NCBI GenBank assembly: GCA_035610835.1
Contig: CM069459.1
Span: forward strand, 58,497,817 to 58,561,816
Length of the DNA stretch: 64,000 nt
Direction of reading: 5' to 3'
Source of the DNA: Ophiura sarsii
Lineage: Eukaryota; Echinodermata; Ophiuroidea; Amphilepidida; Ophiuridae
Below, piece after piece: positions 24,309 through 37,282 of the stretch. Below the pieces are notes generated by a model that was not told the origin of the DNA, ran no database searches, and saw only the letters and a program-made list of their open reading frames with translations. Every line of letters starts with the position of its first letter. Position 1 is the first letter of the stretch. Made by a program: the position numbers and the translations under genes.

Positions 24309-25366
24309 GCGCATAGAGCAGCTAGCAAGGTAGCATTACTCAGGAAAAGTCGGAAATCTACACGGATGTGTTTTTACATCACTTTTAAATTTTTCATCGA
24401 AATCTAATTTTTGCTCGTATCGGGCGCATAGAGCAGCTAGCAAGGTAGCATTACTCAGGAAAAGTCGGAAATCAACACGGATGTGTTTTTACATCACTTT
24501 TAAATTTTTTCAAAAAAATCGAATTGTGCTTTTACATCACTTTGAAATTTTTCATAGAAATCCAATTTTTGATCGTATCGGGCGCATAGAGCAGCTAGCA
24601 AGGTAGCATTACTCAGCAAAAGTCGGAAATCAACACAGATGTGTTTTTACATCACTTTTAAATTTTTCATAAAAATCGAATTGTGTTTTTACATCACTTT
24701 TAAATTTTTCATCGAAATCTAATTTTTGCTCGTATCGGGCGCATAGAGCAGCTAGCAAGGTAGCATTACTCAGGAAAAGTCGGAAATCAACACGGATGTG
24801 TTTTTACATCACTTTTAAATTTTTCATAAAAATCGAATTGTGTTTTTACATCACTTTGAAATTTTTCATCGAAATCTAATTTTTGCTCGTATCGGGCGCA
24901 TAGAGCAGCTAGCAAGGTAGCATAACTCAGGAAAAGTCGGAAATCAACACGGATGTGTTTTTACATCACTTTTAAATTTTTCATAAAAATCGAATTGTGT
25001 TTTTACATCACTTTGAAATTTTTCATCGAAATCTAATTTTTGCTCGTATCGGGCGCATAGAGCAGCTAGCAAGGTAGCATAACTCAGGAAAAGTCGGAAA
25101 TCAACACGGATGTGTTTTTACATCACTTTTAAATTTTTCATAAAAATCGAATTGTGTTTTTACATCACTTTGAAATTTTTCATCGAAATCTAATTTTTGC
25201 TCGTATCGGGCGCATAGAGCAGCTAGCAAGGTAGCATTACTTAGGAAAAGTCGGAAATCAACACAGATGTGTTTTTACATCACTTTTAAATTTTTCATAA
25301 AAATCGAATTGTGCTTTTACATCACTTTGAAATTTTTCATAGAAATCCAATTTTTGATCGTATCGG
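24309..25366. repeat. Long-monomer block 3
   Basis: The length and order match block 2 (offset 13133): type 7, 158-bp hybrid and five 157-bp monomers with the same ordered head marks. Confidence 0.96.
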
Positions 25367-26402
25367 GCGCATAGAGCAGCTAGCAAGGTAGCATTACTCA
25401 GGAAAAGTCAAAAATCAACACAGATGTGTTTTTACATCACTTTCAAATTTTTTCAAAAAAATCAAATCGTTGCTCGTATCTGCGCATAGAGCAGCTAGCA
25501 AGATAGCATTATTCAGGAAAAGTCAAAAATCAACACAGATATGTTTTTACATCACTTTCAAATTTTTTCAAAAAAATCCAATTGTTGCTCGTATCGGCGC
25601 ATAGAGCAGCCAGCAAGGTAGCATTACTCAGGAAAAGTCAAAAATCAACACAGATGTGTTTTTACATCACTTTCAAATTTTTTCAAAAAAATCCAATTGT
25701 TGCTCGTATGGGCGCATAGAGCAGCTAGCAAGGTAGCATTACTCAGGAAAAGTCAAAAATCAACACATATGTGTTTTTACATCACTTTTAAAAAATTTCA
25801 AACAAATCAAATCGTTGCTCGTATCTGCGCATAGAGCAGCTAGCAAGGTAGCATTACTCAGGAAAAGTCAAAAATCAACACAGATGTGTTTTTACATCAC
25901 TTTTAAAAAATTTCAAACAAATCAAATCGTTGCTCGTATCTGCGCATAGAGCAGCTAGCAAGATAGCATTACTCAGGAAAAGTCAAAAATCAACACAGAT
26001 GTGTTTTTACATCACTTTCAAAAATTTTTCAAAAAAATCCAATTATTGCTCGTATGGGCGCATAGAGCAGCTAGCAAGGTAGCATTACTCAGGAAAAGTC
26101 AAAAATCAACACAGATATGTTTTTACATCACTTTCAAATTTTTTCAAAAAAATCCAATTGTTGCTCTTATCTGCGCATAGAGCAGCTAGCAAGGTAGCAT
26201 TACTCAGGAAAAGTCAAAAATCAACACAGATGTGTTTTTACATCACTTTTAAAAAATTTCAAACAAATCAAATCGTTGCTCGTATCTGCGCATAGAGCAG
26301 CTAGCAAGATAGCATTACTCAGGAAAAGTCAAAAATCAACACAGATGTGTTTTTACATCACTTTCAAATTTTTTCAAAAAAATCCAATTGTTGCTCGTAT
26401 GG
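25367..26402. repeat. 9-monomer group after long block 3
   Basis: The order is 1-1-1-2n-2-1-1t-2-1, 1036 bp. One extra base lies in the tail near 26020 (tttcaaaaatttttc), which is followed by aattattgctc. The type 1t monomer ends in ctgcgc instead of cggcgc. CATATG is at 25766. Confidence 0.92.
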
Positions 26403-29159
26403 GCGCATAGAGCAGCTAGCAAGGTAGCATTACTCAGGAAAAGTCAAAAATCAACACAGATGTGTTTTTACATCACTTTCAAAAAAATTCAAAAAATCCA
26501 ATTGTTGCTCGTATCGGCGCATAGAGCAGCTAGCAAGGTAGCATTACTCAGGAAAAGTCAAAAATCAACACAGATGTGTTTTTACATCACTTTTAAATTT
26601 TTTCAAAAAAATCAAATCGTTGCTCGTATGGGCGCATAGAGCAGCTAGCAAGGTAGCATTACTCAGGAAAAGTCAAAAATCAACACAGATGTGTTTTTAC
26701 ATCACTTTTAAAAAATTTCAAACAAATCAAATCGTTGCTCGTATCTGCGCATAGAGCAGCTAGCAAGATAGCATTACTCAGGAAAAGTCAAAAATCAACA
26801 CAGATGTGTTTTTACATCACTTTCAAATTTTTTCAAAAAAATCCAATTGTTGCTCGTATGGGCGCATAAAGCAGCTAGCAAGGTAGCATTACTCAGGAAA
26901 AGTCAAAAATCAACACAGATGTGTTTTTACATCACTTTTAAAAAATTTCAAACAAATCAAATCGTTGCTCGTATCTGCGCATAGAGCAGCTAGCAAGATA
27001 GCATTACTCAGGAAAAGTCAAAAATCAACACAGATGTGTTTTTACATCACTTTCAAATTTTTTCAAAAAAATCCAATTGTTGCTCGTATGGGCGCATAGA
27101 GCAGCTAGCAAGGTAGCATTACTCAGGAAAAGTCAAAAATCAACACAGATGTGTTTTTACATCACTTTCAAAAAAATTCAAAAAATCCAATTGTTGCTCG
27201 TATCGGCGCATAGAGCAGCTAGCAAGGTAGCATTACTCAGGAAAAGTCAAAAATCAACACAGATGTGTTTTTACATCACTTTTAAAAAATTTCAAACAAA
27301 TCAAATCGTTGCTCGTATCTGCGCATAGAGCAGCTAGCAAGATAGCATTACTCAGGAAAAGTCAAAAATCAACACAGATGTGTTTTTACATCACTTTCAA
27401 ATTTTTTCAAAAAAATCCAATTGTTGCTCGTATGGGCGCATAGAGCAGCTAGCAAGGTAGCATTACTCAGGAAAAGTCAAAAATCAACACAGATGTGTTT
27501 TTACATCACTTTTAAATTTTTTCAAAAAAATCAAATCGTTGCTCGTATCTGCGCATAGAGCAGCTAGCAAGATAGCATTACTCAGGAAAAGTCAAAAATC
27601 AACACAGATGTGTTTTTACATCACTTTTAAATTTTTTCAAAAAAATCAAATCGTTGCTCGTATCTGCGCATAGAGCAGCTAGCAAGATAGCATTACTCAG
27701 GAAAAGTCAAAAATCAACACAGATGTGTTTTTACATCACTTTTAAATTTTTTCAAAAAAATCCAATTGTTGCTCGTATGGGCGCATAGAGCAGCTAGCAA
27801 GGTAGCATTACTCAGGAAAAGTCAAAAATCAACACAGATGTGTTTTTACATCACTTTCAAATTTTTTATCGAAATCTAATTTTTGCTCGTATCGGGCGCA
27901 TAGAGCAGCTAGCAAGGTAGCATTACTCAGGAAAAGTCGGAAATCAACACGGATGTGTTTTTACATCACTTTCAAATTTTTTCAAAAAAATCCAATTGTT
28001 GCTCGTATGGGCGCATAGAGCAGCTAGCAAGGTAGCATTACTCAGGAAAAGTCAAAAATCAACACAGATGTGTTTTTACATCACTTTCAAAAAAATTCAA
28101 AAAATCCAATTGTTGCTCGTATCGGCGCATAGAGCAGCTAGCAAGGTAGCATTACTCAGGAAAAGTCAAAAATCAACACAGATGTGTTTTTACATCACTT
28201 TTAAATTTTTTCAAAAAAATCAAATCGTTGCTCGTATCTGCGCATAGAGCAGCTAGCAAGATAGCATTACTCAGGAAAAGTCAAAAATCAACACAGATGT
28301 GTTTTTACATCACTTTTAAATTTTTTCAAAAAAATCAAATCGTTGCTCGTATCTGCGCATAGAGCAGCTAGCAAGATAGCATTACTCAGGAAAAGTCAAA
28401 AATCAACACAGATGTGTTTTTACATCACTTTTAAATTTTTTCAAAAAAAATCCAATTGTTGCTCGTATGGGCGCATAGAGCAGCTAGCAAGGTAGCATTA
28501 CTCAGGAAAAGTCAAAAATCAACACAGATGTGTTTTTACATCACTTTCAAATTTTTTATCGAAATCTAATTTTTGCTCGTATCGGGCGCATAGAGCAGCT
28601 AGCAAGGTAGCATTACTCAGGAAAAGTCAAAAATCAACACAGATGTGTTTTTACATCACTTTCAAAAAAATTCAAAAAATCCAATTGTTGCTCGTATCGG
28701 CGCATAGAGCAGCTAGCAAGGTAGCATTACTCAGGAAAAGTCAAAAATCAACACAGATGTGTTTTTACATCACTTTTAAATTTTTTCAAAAAAATCAAAT
28801 CGTTGCTCGTATCTGCGCATAGAGCAGCTAGCAAAATAGCATTACTCAGGAAAAGTCAAAAATCAACACAGATGTGTTTTTACATCACTTTTAAATTTTT
28901 TCAAAAAAATCAAATCGTTGCTCGTATCTGCGCATAGAGCAGCTAGCAAGATAGCATTACTCAGGAAAAGTCAAAAATCAACACAGATGTGTTTTTACAT
29001 CACTTTTAAATTTTTTCAAAAAAATCCAATTGTTGCTCGTATGGGCGCATAGAGCAGCTAGCAAGGTAGCATTACTCAGGAAAAGTCAAAAATCAACACA
29101 GATGTGTTTTTACATCACTTTCAAATTTTTTATCGAAATCTAATTTTTGCTCGTATCGG
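26403..29159. repeat. Groups 5-3-2-1-2-1, 5-2-1-3-3-4-6-1 and lead-in to block 4
   Basis: Type 5 monomers open at 26403, 27092 and 28011. The first group repeats 13269-13957; the rest repeats 22242-24308. One extra A lies in the tail near 28442. Confidence 0.9.
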
Positions 29160-30102
29160 GCGCATAGAGCAGCTAGCAAGGTAGCATTACTCAGGAAAAG
29201 TCGGAAATCAACACGGATGTGTTTTTACATCACTTTTAAATTTTTTCAAAAAAATCGAATTGTGCTTTTACATCACTTTGAAATTTTTCATAGAAATCCA
29301 ATTTTTGATCGTATCGGGCGCATAGAGCAGCTAGCAAGGTAGCATTACTCAGCAAAAGTCGGAAATCAACACAGATGTGTTTTTACATCACTTTTAAATT
29401 TTTCATAAAAATCGAATTGTGTTTTTACATCACTTTTAAATTTTTCATCGAAATCTAATTTTTGCTCGTATCGGGCGCATAGAGCAGCTAGCAAGGTAGC
29501 ATTACTCAGGAAAAGTCGGAAATCAACACGGATGTGTTTTTACATCACTTTTAAATTTTTCATAAAAATCGAATTGTGTTTTTACATCACTTTGAAATTT
29601 TTCATCGAAATCTAATTTTTGCTCGTATCGGGCGCATAGAGCAGCTAGCAAGGTAGCATAACTCAGGAAAAGTCGGAAATCAACACGGATGTGTTTTTAC
29701 ATCACTTTTAAATTTTTCATAAAAATCGAATTGTGTTTTTACATCACTTTGAAATTTTTCATCGAAATCTAATTTTTGCTCGTATCGGGCGCATAGAGCA
29801 GCTAGCAAGGTAGCATAACTCAGGAAAAGTCGGAAATCAACACGGATGTGTTTTTACATCACTTTTAAATTTTTCATAAAAATCGAATTGTGTTTTTACA
29901 TCACTTTGAAATTTTTCATCGAAATCTAATTTTTGCTCGTATCGGGCGCATAGAGCAGCTAGCAAGGTAGCATTACTTAGGAAAAGTCGGAAATCAACAC
30001 AGATGTGTTTTTACATCACTTTTAAATTTTTCATAAAAATCGAATTGTGCTTTTACATCACTTTGAAATTTTTCATAGAAATCCAATTTTTGATCGTATC
30101 GG
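29160..30102. repeat. Long-monomer block 4, without the type 7 monomer
   Basis: The length is 943 bp: a 158-bp hybrid and five 157-bp monomers. It lacks the 115-bp type 7 unit present in blocks 2, 3, 6 and 7, a clean one-monomer loss. Confidence 0.95.
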
Positions 30103-31252
30103 GCGCATAGAGCAGCTAGCAAGGTAGCATTACTCAGGAAAAGTCAAAAATCAACACAGATGTGTTTTTACATCACTTTCAAATTTTTTCAAAAAAATCA
30201 AATCGTTGCTCGTATCTGCGCATAGAGCAGCTAGCAAGATAGCATTATTCAGGAAAAGTCAAAAATCAACACAGATATGTTTTTACATCACTTTCAAATT
30301 TTTTCAAAAAAATCCAATTGTTGCTCGTATCGGCGCATAGAGCAGCCAGCAAGGTAGCATTACTCAGGAAAAGTCAAAAATCAACACAGATGTGTTTTTA
30401 CATCACTTTCAAATTTTTTCAAAAAAATCCAATTGTTGCTCGTATGGGCGCATAGAGCAGCTAGCAAGGTAGCATTACTCAGGAAAAGTCAAAAATCAAC
30501 ACATATGTGTTTTTACATCACTTTTAAAAAATTTCAAACAAATCAAATCGTTGCTCGTATCTGCGCATAGAGCAGCTAGCAAGGTAGCATTACTCAGGAA
30601 AAGTCAAAAATCAACACAGATGTGTTTTTACATCACTTTTAAAAAATTTCAAACAAATCAAATCGTTGCTCGTATCTGCGCATAGAGCAGCTAGCAAGAT
30701 AGCATTACTCAGGAAAAGTCAAAAATCAACACAGATGTGTTTTTACATCACTTTCAAATTTTTTCAAAAAAATCCAATTGTTGCTCGTATGGGCGCATAG
30801 AGCAGCTAGCAAGGTAGCATTACTCAGGAAAAGTCAAAAATCAACACAGATATGTTTTTACATCACTTTCAAATTTTTTCAAAAAAATCCAATTGTTGCT
30901 CTTATCGGCGCATAGAGCAGCTAGCAAGGTAGCATTACTCAGGAAAAGTCAAAAATCAACACAGATGTGTTTTTACATCACTTTTAAAAAATTTCAAACA
31001 AATCAAATCGTTGCTCGTATCTGCGCATAGAGCAGCTAGCAAGATAGCATTACTCAGGAAAAGTCAAAAATCAACACAGATGTGTTTTTACATCACTTTC
31101 AAATTTTTTCAAAAAAATCCAATTGTTGCTCGTATGGGCGCATAGAGCAGCTAGCAAGGTAGCATTACTCAGGAAAAGTCAAAAATCAACACAGATGTGT
31201 TTTTACATCACTTTCAAATTTTTTATCGAAATCTAATTTTTGCTCGTATCGG
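30103..31252. repeat. 9-monomer group plus type 6, between blocks 4 and 5
   Basis: The usual nine monomers (CATATG at 30502) are followed at once by a type 6 monomer and a new long block. This is the repeat border of a 1778-bp tandem duplication. Confidence 0.93.
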
Positions 31253-31880
31253 GCGCATAGAGCAGCTAGCAAGGTAGCATTACTCAGGAAAAGTCGGAAA
31301 TCAACACGGATGTGTTTTTACATCACTTTTAAATTTTTCATAAAAATCGAATTGTGTTTTTACATCACTTTGAAATTTTTCATCGAAATCTAATTTTTGC
31401 TCGTATCGGGCGCATAGAGCAGCTAGCAAGGTAGCATAACTCAGGAAAAGTCGGAAATCAACACGGATGTGTTTTTACATCACTTTTAAATTTTTCATAA
31501 AAATCGAATTGTGTTTTTACATCACTTTGAAATTTTTCATCGAAATCTAATTTTTGCTCGTATCGGGCGCATAGAGCAGCTAGCAAGGTAGCATAACTCA
31601 GGAAAAGTCGGAAATCAACACGGATGTGTTTTTACATCACTTTTAAATTTTTCATAAAAATCGAATTGTGTTTTTACATCACTTTGAAATTTTTCATCGA
31701 AATCTAATTTTTGCTCGTATCGGGCGCATAGAGCAGCTAGCAAGGTAGCATTACTTAGGAAAAGTCGGAAATCAACACAGATGTGTTTTTACATCACTTT
31801 TAAATTTTTCATAAAAATCGAATTGTGCTTTTACATCACTTTGAAATTTTTCATAGAAATCCAATTTTTGATCGTATCGG
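31253..31880. repeat. Long-monomer block 5, short version
   Basis: There are only four 157-bp monomers (628 bp): two that end in cataac heads, one in ttactta, and the terminal one. The first members of the block (type 7, hybrid, first long unit) are absent. Confidence 0.95.
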
Positions 31881-32915
31881 GCGCATAGAGCAGCTAGCAA
31901 GGTAGCATTACTCAGGAAAAGTCAAAAATCAACACAGATGTGTTTTTACATCACTTTCAAATTTTTTCAAAAAAATCAAATCGTTGCTCGTATCTGCGCA
32001 TAGAGCAGCTAGCAAGATAGCATTATTCAGGAAAAGTCAAAAATCAACACAGATATGTTTTTACATCACTTTCAAATTTTTTCAAAAAAATCCAATTGTT
32101 GCTCGTATCGGCGCATAGAGCAGCCAGCAAGGTAGCATTACTCAGGAAAAGTCAAAAATCAACACAGATGTGTTTTTACATCACTTTCAAATTTTTTCAA
32201 AAAAATCCAATTGTTGCTCGTATGGGCGCATAGAGCAGCTAGCAAGGTAGCATTACTCAGGAAAAGTCAAAAATCAACACATATGTGTTTTTACATCACT
32301 TTTAAAAAATTTCAAACAAATCAAATCGTTGCTCGTATCTGCGCATAGAGCAGCTAGCAAGGTAGCATTACTCAGGAAAAGTCAAAAATCAACACAGATG
32401 TGTTTTTACATCACTTTTAAAAAATTTCAAACAAATCAAATCGTTGCTCGTATCTGCGCATAGAGCAGCTAGCAAGATAGCATTACTCAGGAAAAGTCAA
32501 AAATCAACACAGATGTGTTTTTACATCACTTTCAAATTTTTTCAAAAAAATCCAATTGTTGCTCGTATGGGCGCATAGAGCAGCTAGCAAGGTAGCATTA
32601 CTCAGGAAAAGTCAAAAATCAACACAGATATGTTTTTACATCACTTTCAAATTTTTTCAAAAAAATCCAATTGTTGCTCTTATCGGCGCATAGAGCAGCT
32701 AGCAAGGTAGCATTACTCAGGAAAAGTCAAAAATCAACACAGATGTGTTTTTACATCACTTTTAAAAAATTTCAAACAAATCAAATCGTTGCTCGTATCT
32801 GCGCATAGAGCAGCTAGCAAGATAGCATTACTCAGGAAAAGTCAAAAATCAACACAGATGTGTTTTTACATCACTTTCAAATTTTTTCAAAAAAATCCAA
32901 TTGTTGCTCGTATGG
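31881..32915. repeat. 9-monomer group after long block 5
   Basis: The order is 1-1-1-2n-2-1-1t-2-1, exactly 1035 bp, with CATATG at 32280, 1778 bp after the previous one. Confidence 0.93.
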
Positions 32916-33604
32916 GCGCATAGAGCAGCTAGCAAGGTAGCATTACTCAGGAAAAGTCAAAAATCAACACAGATGTGTTTTTACATCACTTTCAAAAAAA
33001 TTCAAAAAATCCAATTGTTGCTCGTATCGGCGCATAGAGCAGCTAGCAAGGTAGCATTACTCAGGAAAAGTCAAAAATCAACACAGATGTGTTTTTACAT
33101 CACTTTTAAATTTTTTCAAAAAAATCAAATCGTTGCTCGTATGGGCGCATAGAGCAGCTAGCAAGGTAGCATTACTCAGGAAAAGTCAAAAATCAACACA
33201 GATGTGTTTTTACATCACTTTTAAAAAATTTCAAACAAATCAAATCGTTGCTCGTATCTGCGCATAGAGCAGCTAGCAAGATAGCATTACTCAGGAAAAG
33301 TCAAAAATCAACACAGATGTGTTTTTACATCACTTTCAAATTTTTTCAAAAAAATCCAATTGTTGCTCGTATGGGCGCATAAAGCAGCTAGCAAGGTAGC
33401 ATTACTCAGGAAAAGTCAAAAATCAACACAGATGTGTTTTTACATCACTTTTAAAAAATTTCAAACAAATCAAATCGTTGCTCGTATCTGCGCATAGAGC
33501 AGCTAGCAAGATAGCATTACTCAGGAAAAGTCAAAAATCAACACAGATGTGTTTTTACATCACTTTCAAATTTTTTCAAAAAAATCCAATTGTTGCTCGT
33601 ATGG
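32916..33604. repeat. 6-monomer group 5-3-2-1-2-1
   Basis: This is a copy of 13269-13957 at offset 19647, including the gcgcataaagcag head near 33378. Confidence 0.9.
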
Positions 33605-35558
33605 GCGCATAGAGCAGCTAGCAAGGTAGCATTACTCAGGAAAAGTCAAAAATCAACACAGATGTGTTTTTACATCACTTTCAAAAAAATTCAAAAAATC
33701 CAATTGTTGCTCGTATCGGCGCATAGAGCAGCTAGCAAGGTAGCATTACTCAGGAAAAGTCAAAAATCAACACAGATGTGTTTTTACATCACTTTTAAAT
33801 TTTTTCAAAAAAATCAAATCGTTGCTCGTATCTGCGCATAGAGCAGCTAGCAAGATAGCATTACTCAGGAAAAGTCAAAAATCAACACAGATGTGTTTTT
33901 ACATCACTTTTAAATTTTTTCAAAAAAATCCAATTGTTGCTCGTATCGGCGCATAGAGCAGCCAGCAAGGTAGCATTACTCAGGAAAAGTCAAAAATCAA
34001 CACAGATGTGTTTTTACATCACTTTTAAATTTTTTCAAAAAAATCAAATCGTTGCTCGTATGGGCGCATAGAGCAGCTAGCAAGGTAGCATTACTCAGGA
34101 AAAGTCAAAAATCAACACAGATGTGTTTTTACATCACTTTTAAAAAATTTCAAACAAATCAAATCGTTGCTCGTATCTGCGCATAGAGCAGCTAGCAAGA
34201 TAGCATTACTCAGGAAAAGTCAAAAATCAACACAGATGTGTTTTTACATCACTTTCAAATTTTTTCAAAAAAATCCAATTGTTGCTCGTATGGGCGCATA
34301 GAGCAGCTAGCAAGGTAGCATTACTCAGGAAAAGTCAAAAATCAACACAGATGTGTTTTTACATCACTTTTAAAAAATTTCAAACAAATCAAATCGTTGC
34401 TCGTATCTGCGCATAGAGCAGCTAGCAAGATAGCATTACTCAGGAAAAGTCAAAAATCAACACAGATGTGTTTTTACATCACTTTTAAATTTTTTCAAAA
34501 AAATCAAATCGTTGCTCGTATCTGCGCATAGAGCAGCTAGCAAGATAGCATTACTCAGGAAAAGTCAAAAATCAACACAGATGTGTTTTTACATCACTTT
34601 TAAATTTTTTCAAAAAAATCAAATCGTTGCTCGTATCTGCGCATAGAGCAGCTAGCAAGATAGCATTACTCAAGAAAAGTCAAAAATCAACACAGATGTG
34701 TTTTTACATCACTTTTAAATTTTTTCAAAAAAATCCAATTGTTGCTCGTATCGGCGCATAGAGCAGCCAGCAAGGTAGCATTACTCAGGAAAAGTCAAAA
34801 ATCAACACAGATGTGTTTTTACATCACTTTCAAATTTTTTCAAAAAAATCCAATTGTTGCTCGTATGGGCGCATAGAGCAGCTAGCAAGGTAGCATTACT
34901 CAGGAAAAGTCAAAAATCAACACATATGTGTTTTTACATCACTTTTAAAAAATTTCAAACAAATCAAATCGTTGCTCGTATCTGCGCATAGAGCAGCTAG
35001 CAAGGTAGCATTACTCAGGAAAAGTCAAAAATCAACACAGATGTGTTTTTACATCACTTTTAAAAAATTTCAAACAAATCAAATCGTTGCTCGTATCTGC
35101 GCATAGAGCAGCTAGCAAGATAGCATTACTCAGGAAAAGTCAAAAATCAACACAGATGTGTTTTTACATCACTTTCAAATTTTTTCAAAAAAATCCAATT
35201 GTTGCTCGTATGGGCGCATAGAGCAGCTAGCAAGGTAGCATTACTCAGGAAAAGTCAAAAATCAACACAGATATGTTTTTACATCACTTTCAAATTTTTT
35301 CAAAAAAATCCAATTGTTGCTCTTATCGGCGCATAGAGCAGCTAGCAAGGTAGCATTACTCAGGAAATGTCAAAAATCAACACAGATGTGTTTTTACATC
35401 ACTTTTAAAAAATTTCAAACAAATCAAATCGTTGCTCGTATCTGCGCATAGAGCAGCTAGCAAGATAGCATTACTCAGGAAAAGTCAAAAATCAACACAG
35501 ATGTGTTTTTACATCACTTTCAAATTTTTTCAAAAAAATCCAATTGTTGCTCGTATGG
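33605..35558. repeat. 17-monomer HOR copy b
   Basis: The length is 1954 bp in the same order as copy a. CATATG is at 34923. A private change, ctcaagaaaag, occurs near 34670. Confidence 0.93.
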
Positions 35559-37282
35559 GCGCATAGAGCAGCTAGCAAGGTAGCATTACTCAGGAAAAGT
35601 CAAAAATCAACACAGATGTGTTTTTACATCACTTTCAAAAAAATTCAAAAAATCCAATTGTTGCTCGTATCGGCGCATAGAGCAGCTAGCAAGGTAGCAT
35701 TACTCAGGAAAAGTCAAAAATCAACACAGATGTGTTTTTACATCACTTTTGAATTTTTTCAAAAAAATCAAATCGTTGCTCGTATGGGCGCATAGAGCAG
35801 CTAGCAAGGTAGCATTACTCAGGAAAAGTCAAAAATCAACACAGATGTGTTTTTACATCACTTTTAAAAAATTTCAAACAAATCAAATCGTTGCTCGTAT
35901 CTGCGCATAGAGCTGCTAGCAAGATAGCATTACTCAGGAAAAGTCAAAAATCAACACAGATGTGTTTTTACATCACTTTCAAATTTTTTCAAAAAAATCC
36001 AATTGTTGCTCGTATGGGCGCATAGAGCAGCTAGCAAGGTAGCATTACTCAGGAAAAGTCAAAAATCAACACAGATGTGTTTTTACATCACTTTTAAAAA
36101 ATTTCAAACAAATCAAATCGTTGCTCGTATCTGCGCATAGAGCAGCTAGCAAGATAGCATTACTCAGGAAAAGTCAAAAATCAACACAGATGTGTTTTTA
36201 CATCACTTTTAAATTTTTTCAAAAAAATCAAATCGTTGCTCGTATCTGCGCATAGAGCAGCTAGCAAGATAGCATTACTCAGGAAAAGTCAAAAATCAAC
36301 ACAGATGTGTTTTTACATCACTTTTAAATTTTTTCAAAAAAATCAAATCGTTGCTCGTATCTGCGCATAGAGCAGCTAGCAAGATAGCATTACTCAGGAA
36401 AAGTCAAAAATCAACACAGATGTGTTTTTACATCACTTTTAAATTTTTTCAAAAAAATCCAATTGTTGCTCGTATCGGCGCATAGAGCAGCCAGCAAGGT
36501 AGCATTACTCAGGAAAAGTCAAAAATCAACACAGATGTGTTTTTACATCACTTTCAAATTTTTTCAAAAAAATCCAATTGTTGCTCGTATGGGCGCATAG
36601 AGCAGCTAGCAAGGTAGCATTACTCAGGAAAAGTCAAAAATCAACACATATGTGTTTTTACATCACTTTTAAAAAATTTCAAACAAATCAAATCGTTGCT
36701 CGTATCTGCGCATAGAGCAGCTAGCAAGGTAGCATTACTCAGGAAAAGTCAAAAATCAACACAGATGTGTTTTTACATCACTTTTAAAAAATTTCAAACA
36801 AATCAAATCGTTGCTCGTATCTGCGCATAGAGCAGCTAGCAAGATAGCATTACTCAGGAAAAGTCAAAAATCAACACAGATGTGTTTTTACATCACTTTC
36901 AAATTTTTTCAAAAAAATCCAATTGTTGCTCGTATGGGCGCATAGAGCAGCTAGCAAGGTAGCATTACTCAGGAAAAGTCAAAAATCAACACAGATATGT
37001 TTTTACATCACTTTCAAATTTTTTCAAAAAAATCCAATTGTTGCTCTTATCGGCGCATAGAGCAGCTAGCAAGGTAGCATTACTCAGGAAATGTCAAAAA
37101 TCAACACAGATGTGTTTTTACATCACTTTTAAAAAATTTCAAACAAATCAAATCGTTGCTCGTATCTGCGCATAGAGCAGCTAGCAAGATAGCATTACTC
37201 AGGAAAAGTCAAAAATCAACACAGATGTGTTTTTACATCACTTTCAAATTTTTTCAAAAAAATCCAATTGTTGCTCGTATGG
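35559..37282. repeat. 15-monomer HOR, full copy 1
   Basis: The order is 5-3-2-1-2-3-3-4-1-2n-2-1-1t-2-1, 1724 bp (15 x 115 - 1). Marks are ttttgaatttttt in monomer 2, gagctgctagc at the head of monomer 4, CATATG at 36647, agatatg with gctcttat, and ggaaatgtc. Confidence 0.94.
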
